DNA of 64,000 bases from the NCBI RefSeq assembly GCF_000430745.1, contig NZ_AUMP01000002.1:310001-374000 (forward strand), read 5' to 3'. Source of the DNA: Fictibacillus gelatini DSM 15865. GTDB lineage: Bacteria; Bacillota; Bacilli; Bacillales; Fictibacillaceae. This document shows positions 63,717 through 64,000 of this stretch, one piece after another; within the stretch, counting starts at the first letter, position 1, and each line of letters opens with the position of its first letter. The translations under genes were made by a program, and so were the position numbers. The notes below the pieces were generated by a model. The model did not search any database, was not told where the DNA came from, and saw only the letters and a program-made list of their open reading frames with translations.

Positions 63717-64000
63717 TACTTTCTCTCTGCCTTTGCGCTCTTTGATACGAAATACAAAATAGTGCAAATCGCCAAAAAGATCACAAGCGGAATGACCCGA
63801 TTATCCGTAAGCGCGGCTGATGGAATAGGCACTTTGAAGAAAATAAGAATCGCAATAATCACACCGAGAAGTGATTCACCCGCAATTAAGCCCGATGCGA
63901 ATAATACCCCTTTATCCCCGCGGGCTTCCCGTTCTTCTTTTGACTTGCTAGTAATATCTACAAGCCAGCGCACAATACCGCCAAACATAATTGGCATCGA
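63716..64000 (-). CDS. OPT-family oligopeptide transporter, C-terminal part (5' beyond window)
   Basis: 95 codons of the C-terminus are visible and the frame is open to the window edge. SMPIMFGGIVRWLVD, KGVLFASGLIAGESLLGVIIAILIF and a final helix before the basic stop region fit the last helices of OPT/YSL-like transporters, which take up peptides or metal chelates. Coupled to the downstream PqqD gene. Confidence 0.8.
   Translation of the reverse strand, partial: SMPIMFGGIVRWLVDITSKSKEEREARGDKGVLFASGLIAGESLLGVIIAILIFFKVPIPSAALTDNRVIPLVIFLAICTILYFVSKSAKAERK

Overview
This 64 kb window is a chromosomal segment of an endospore-forming Bacillaceae bacterium. Gene content and order follow the Bacillus subtilis acsA-acuABC ... 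pckA-ytlACD-ytkD neighbourhood closely. Lineage markers are AcsA/AcuABC, CcpA, the bacillithiol-linked redoxin BrxC, SftA, the CotJABC coat operon, Cse60, a leuS T-box, a metK SAM-I riboswitch, and many TTG/GTG starts with strong GGAGG-type ribosome binding sites. Spacing is tight and nearly every unit ends in a recognisable intrinsic terminator. I see no prophage, insertion sequence, CRISPR array, tRNA or rRNA gene.

Layout. 1-6.5 kb: tail of a gene with an Asn/Gly-rich C-terminus (probably a penicillin-binding protein), then acetate/acetyl-CoA metabolism (acsA divergent from acuABC), mtnN and ccpA. 6.5-16.5 kb: the stress cluster ytxG-ytxH-brxC behind a sigma-B-type promoter, ampS, murC, a nicotinate phosphoribosyltransferase, the DNA translocase sftA, ytpR, ytpQ and ytpP. 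16.6-30.8 kb: a chemoreceptor with a sigma-D-type promoter, an NTPase, ytoP, ytzB, ytnP, trmB, ytzH, ytmP, pullulanase, ytlQ, thpR, coaA and pepV. 30.8-38.5 kb: a promoter-to-terminator unit that looks like a structured small RNA, ytzE with an inverted-repeat operator, a PRC-barrel protein, ytzG, a DUF6884 protein, murJ, ytfP, cse60, ytwF and a Tat-type metallophosphoesterase. 38.4-49.3 kb: leuS with its T-box, a site-2 protease, yttB, the tRNA-modification pair ytqA-ytqB, the lipid/terpenoid pair ytpA-ytpB, ytoA and cotJABC. 49.3-58.6 kb: metK with SAM riboswitch, pckA with a CcpN-like operator, a TetR-controlled MFS exporter with a double operator, ytmA, and the ABC transporter ytlA-ytlC-ytlD. 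58.6-64 kb: ytkD, then a lineage-variable stretch of small secreted or membrane proteins, an SGNH hydrolase, and an OPT-family transporter (cut by the window edge) coupled to a PqqD-like protein.

How the genes work together. The carbon-control theme is strong: CcpA and its targets acsA/acuABC sit side by side, and pckA carries a separate gluconeogenic operator. Methionine/SAM is represented by metK (SAM-I) and mtnN. The core is ordinary and conserved. The signals that most deserve a second look are the RNA-like unit at 30.9-31.14 kb, the ytzE and TetR operators, four exactly 21-bp-spaced motifs between convergent terminators at 38.5 kb, two 54-aa genes, and the OPT/PqqD coupling. I did not find a clearly new multi-gene system. 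Names rest on recall of family sequences, not on a search.
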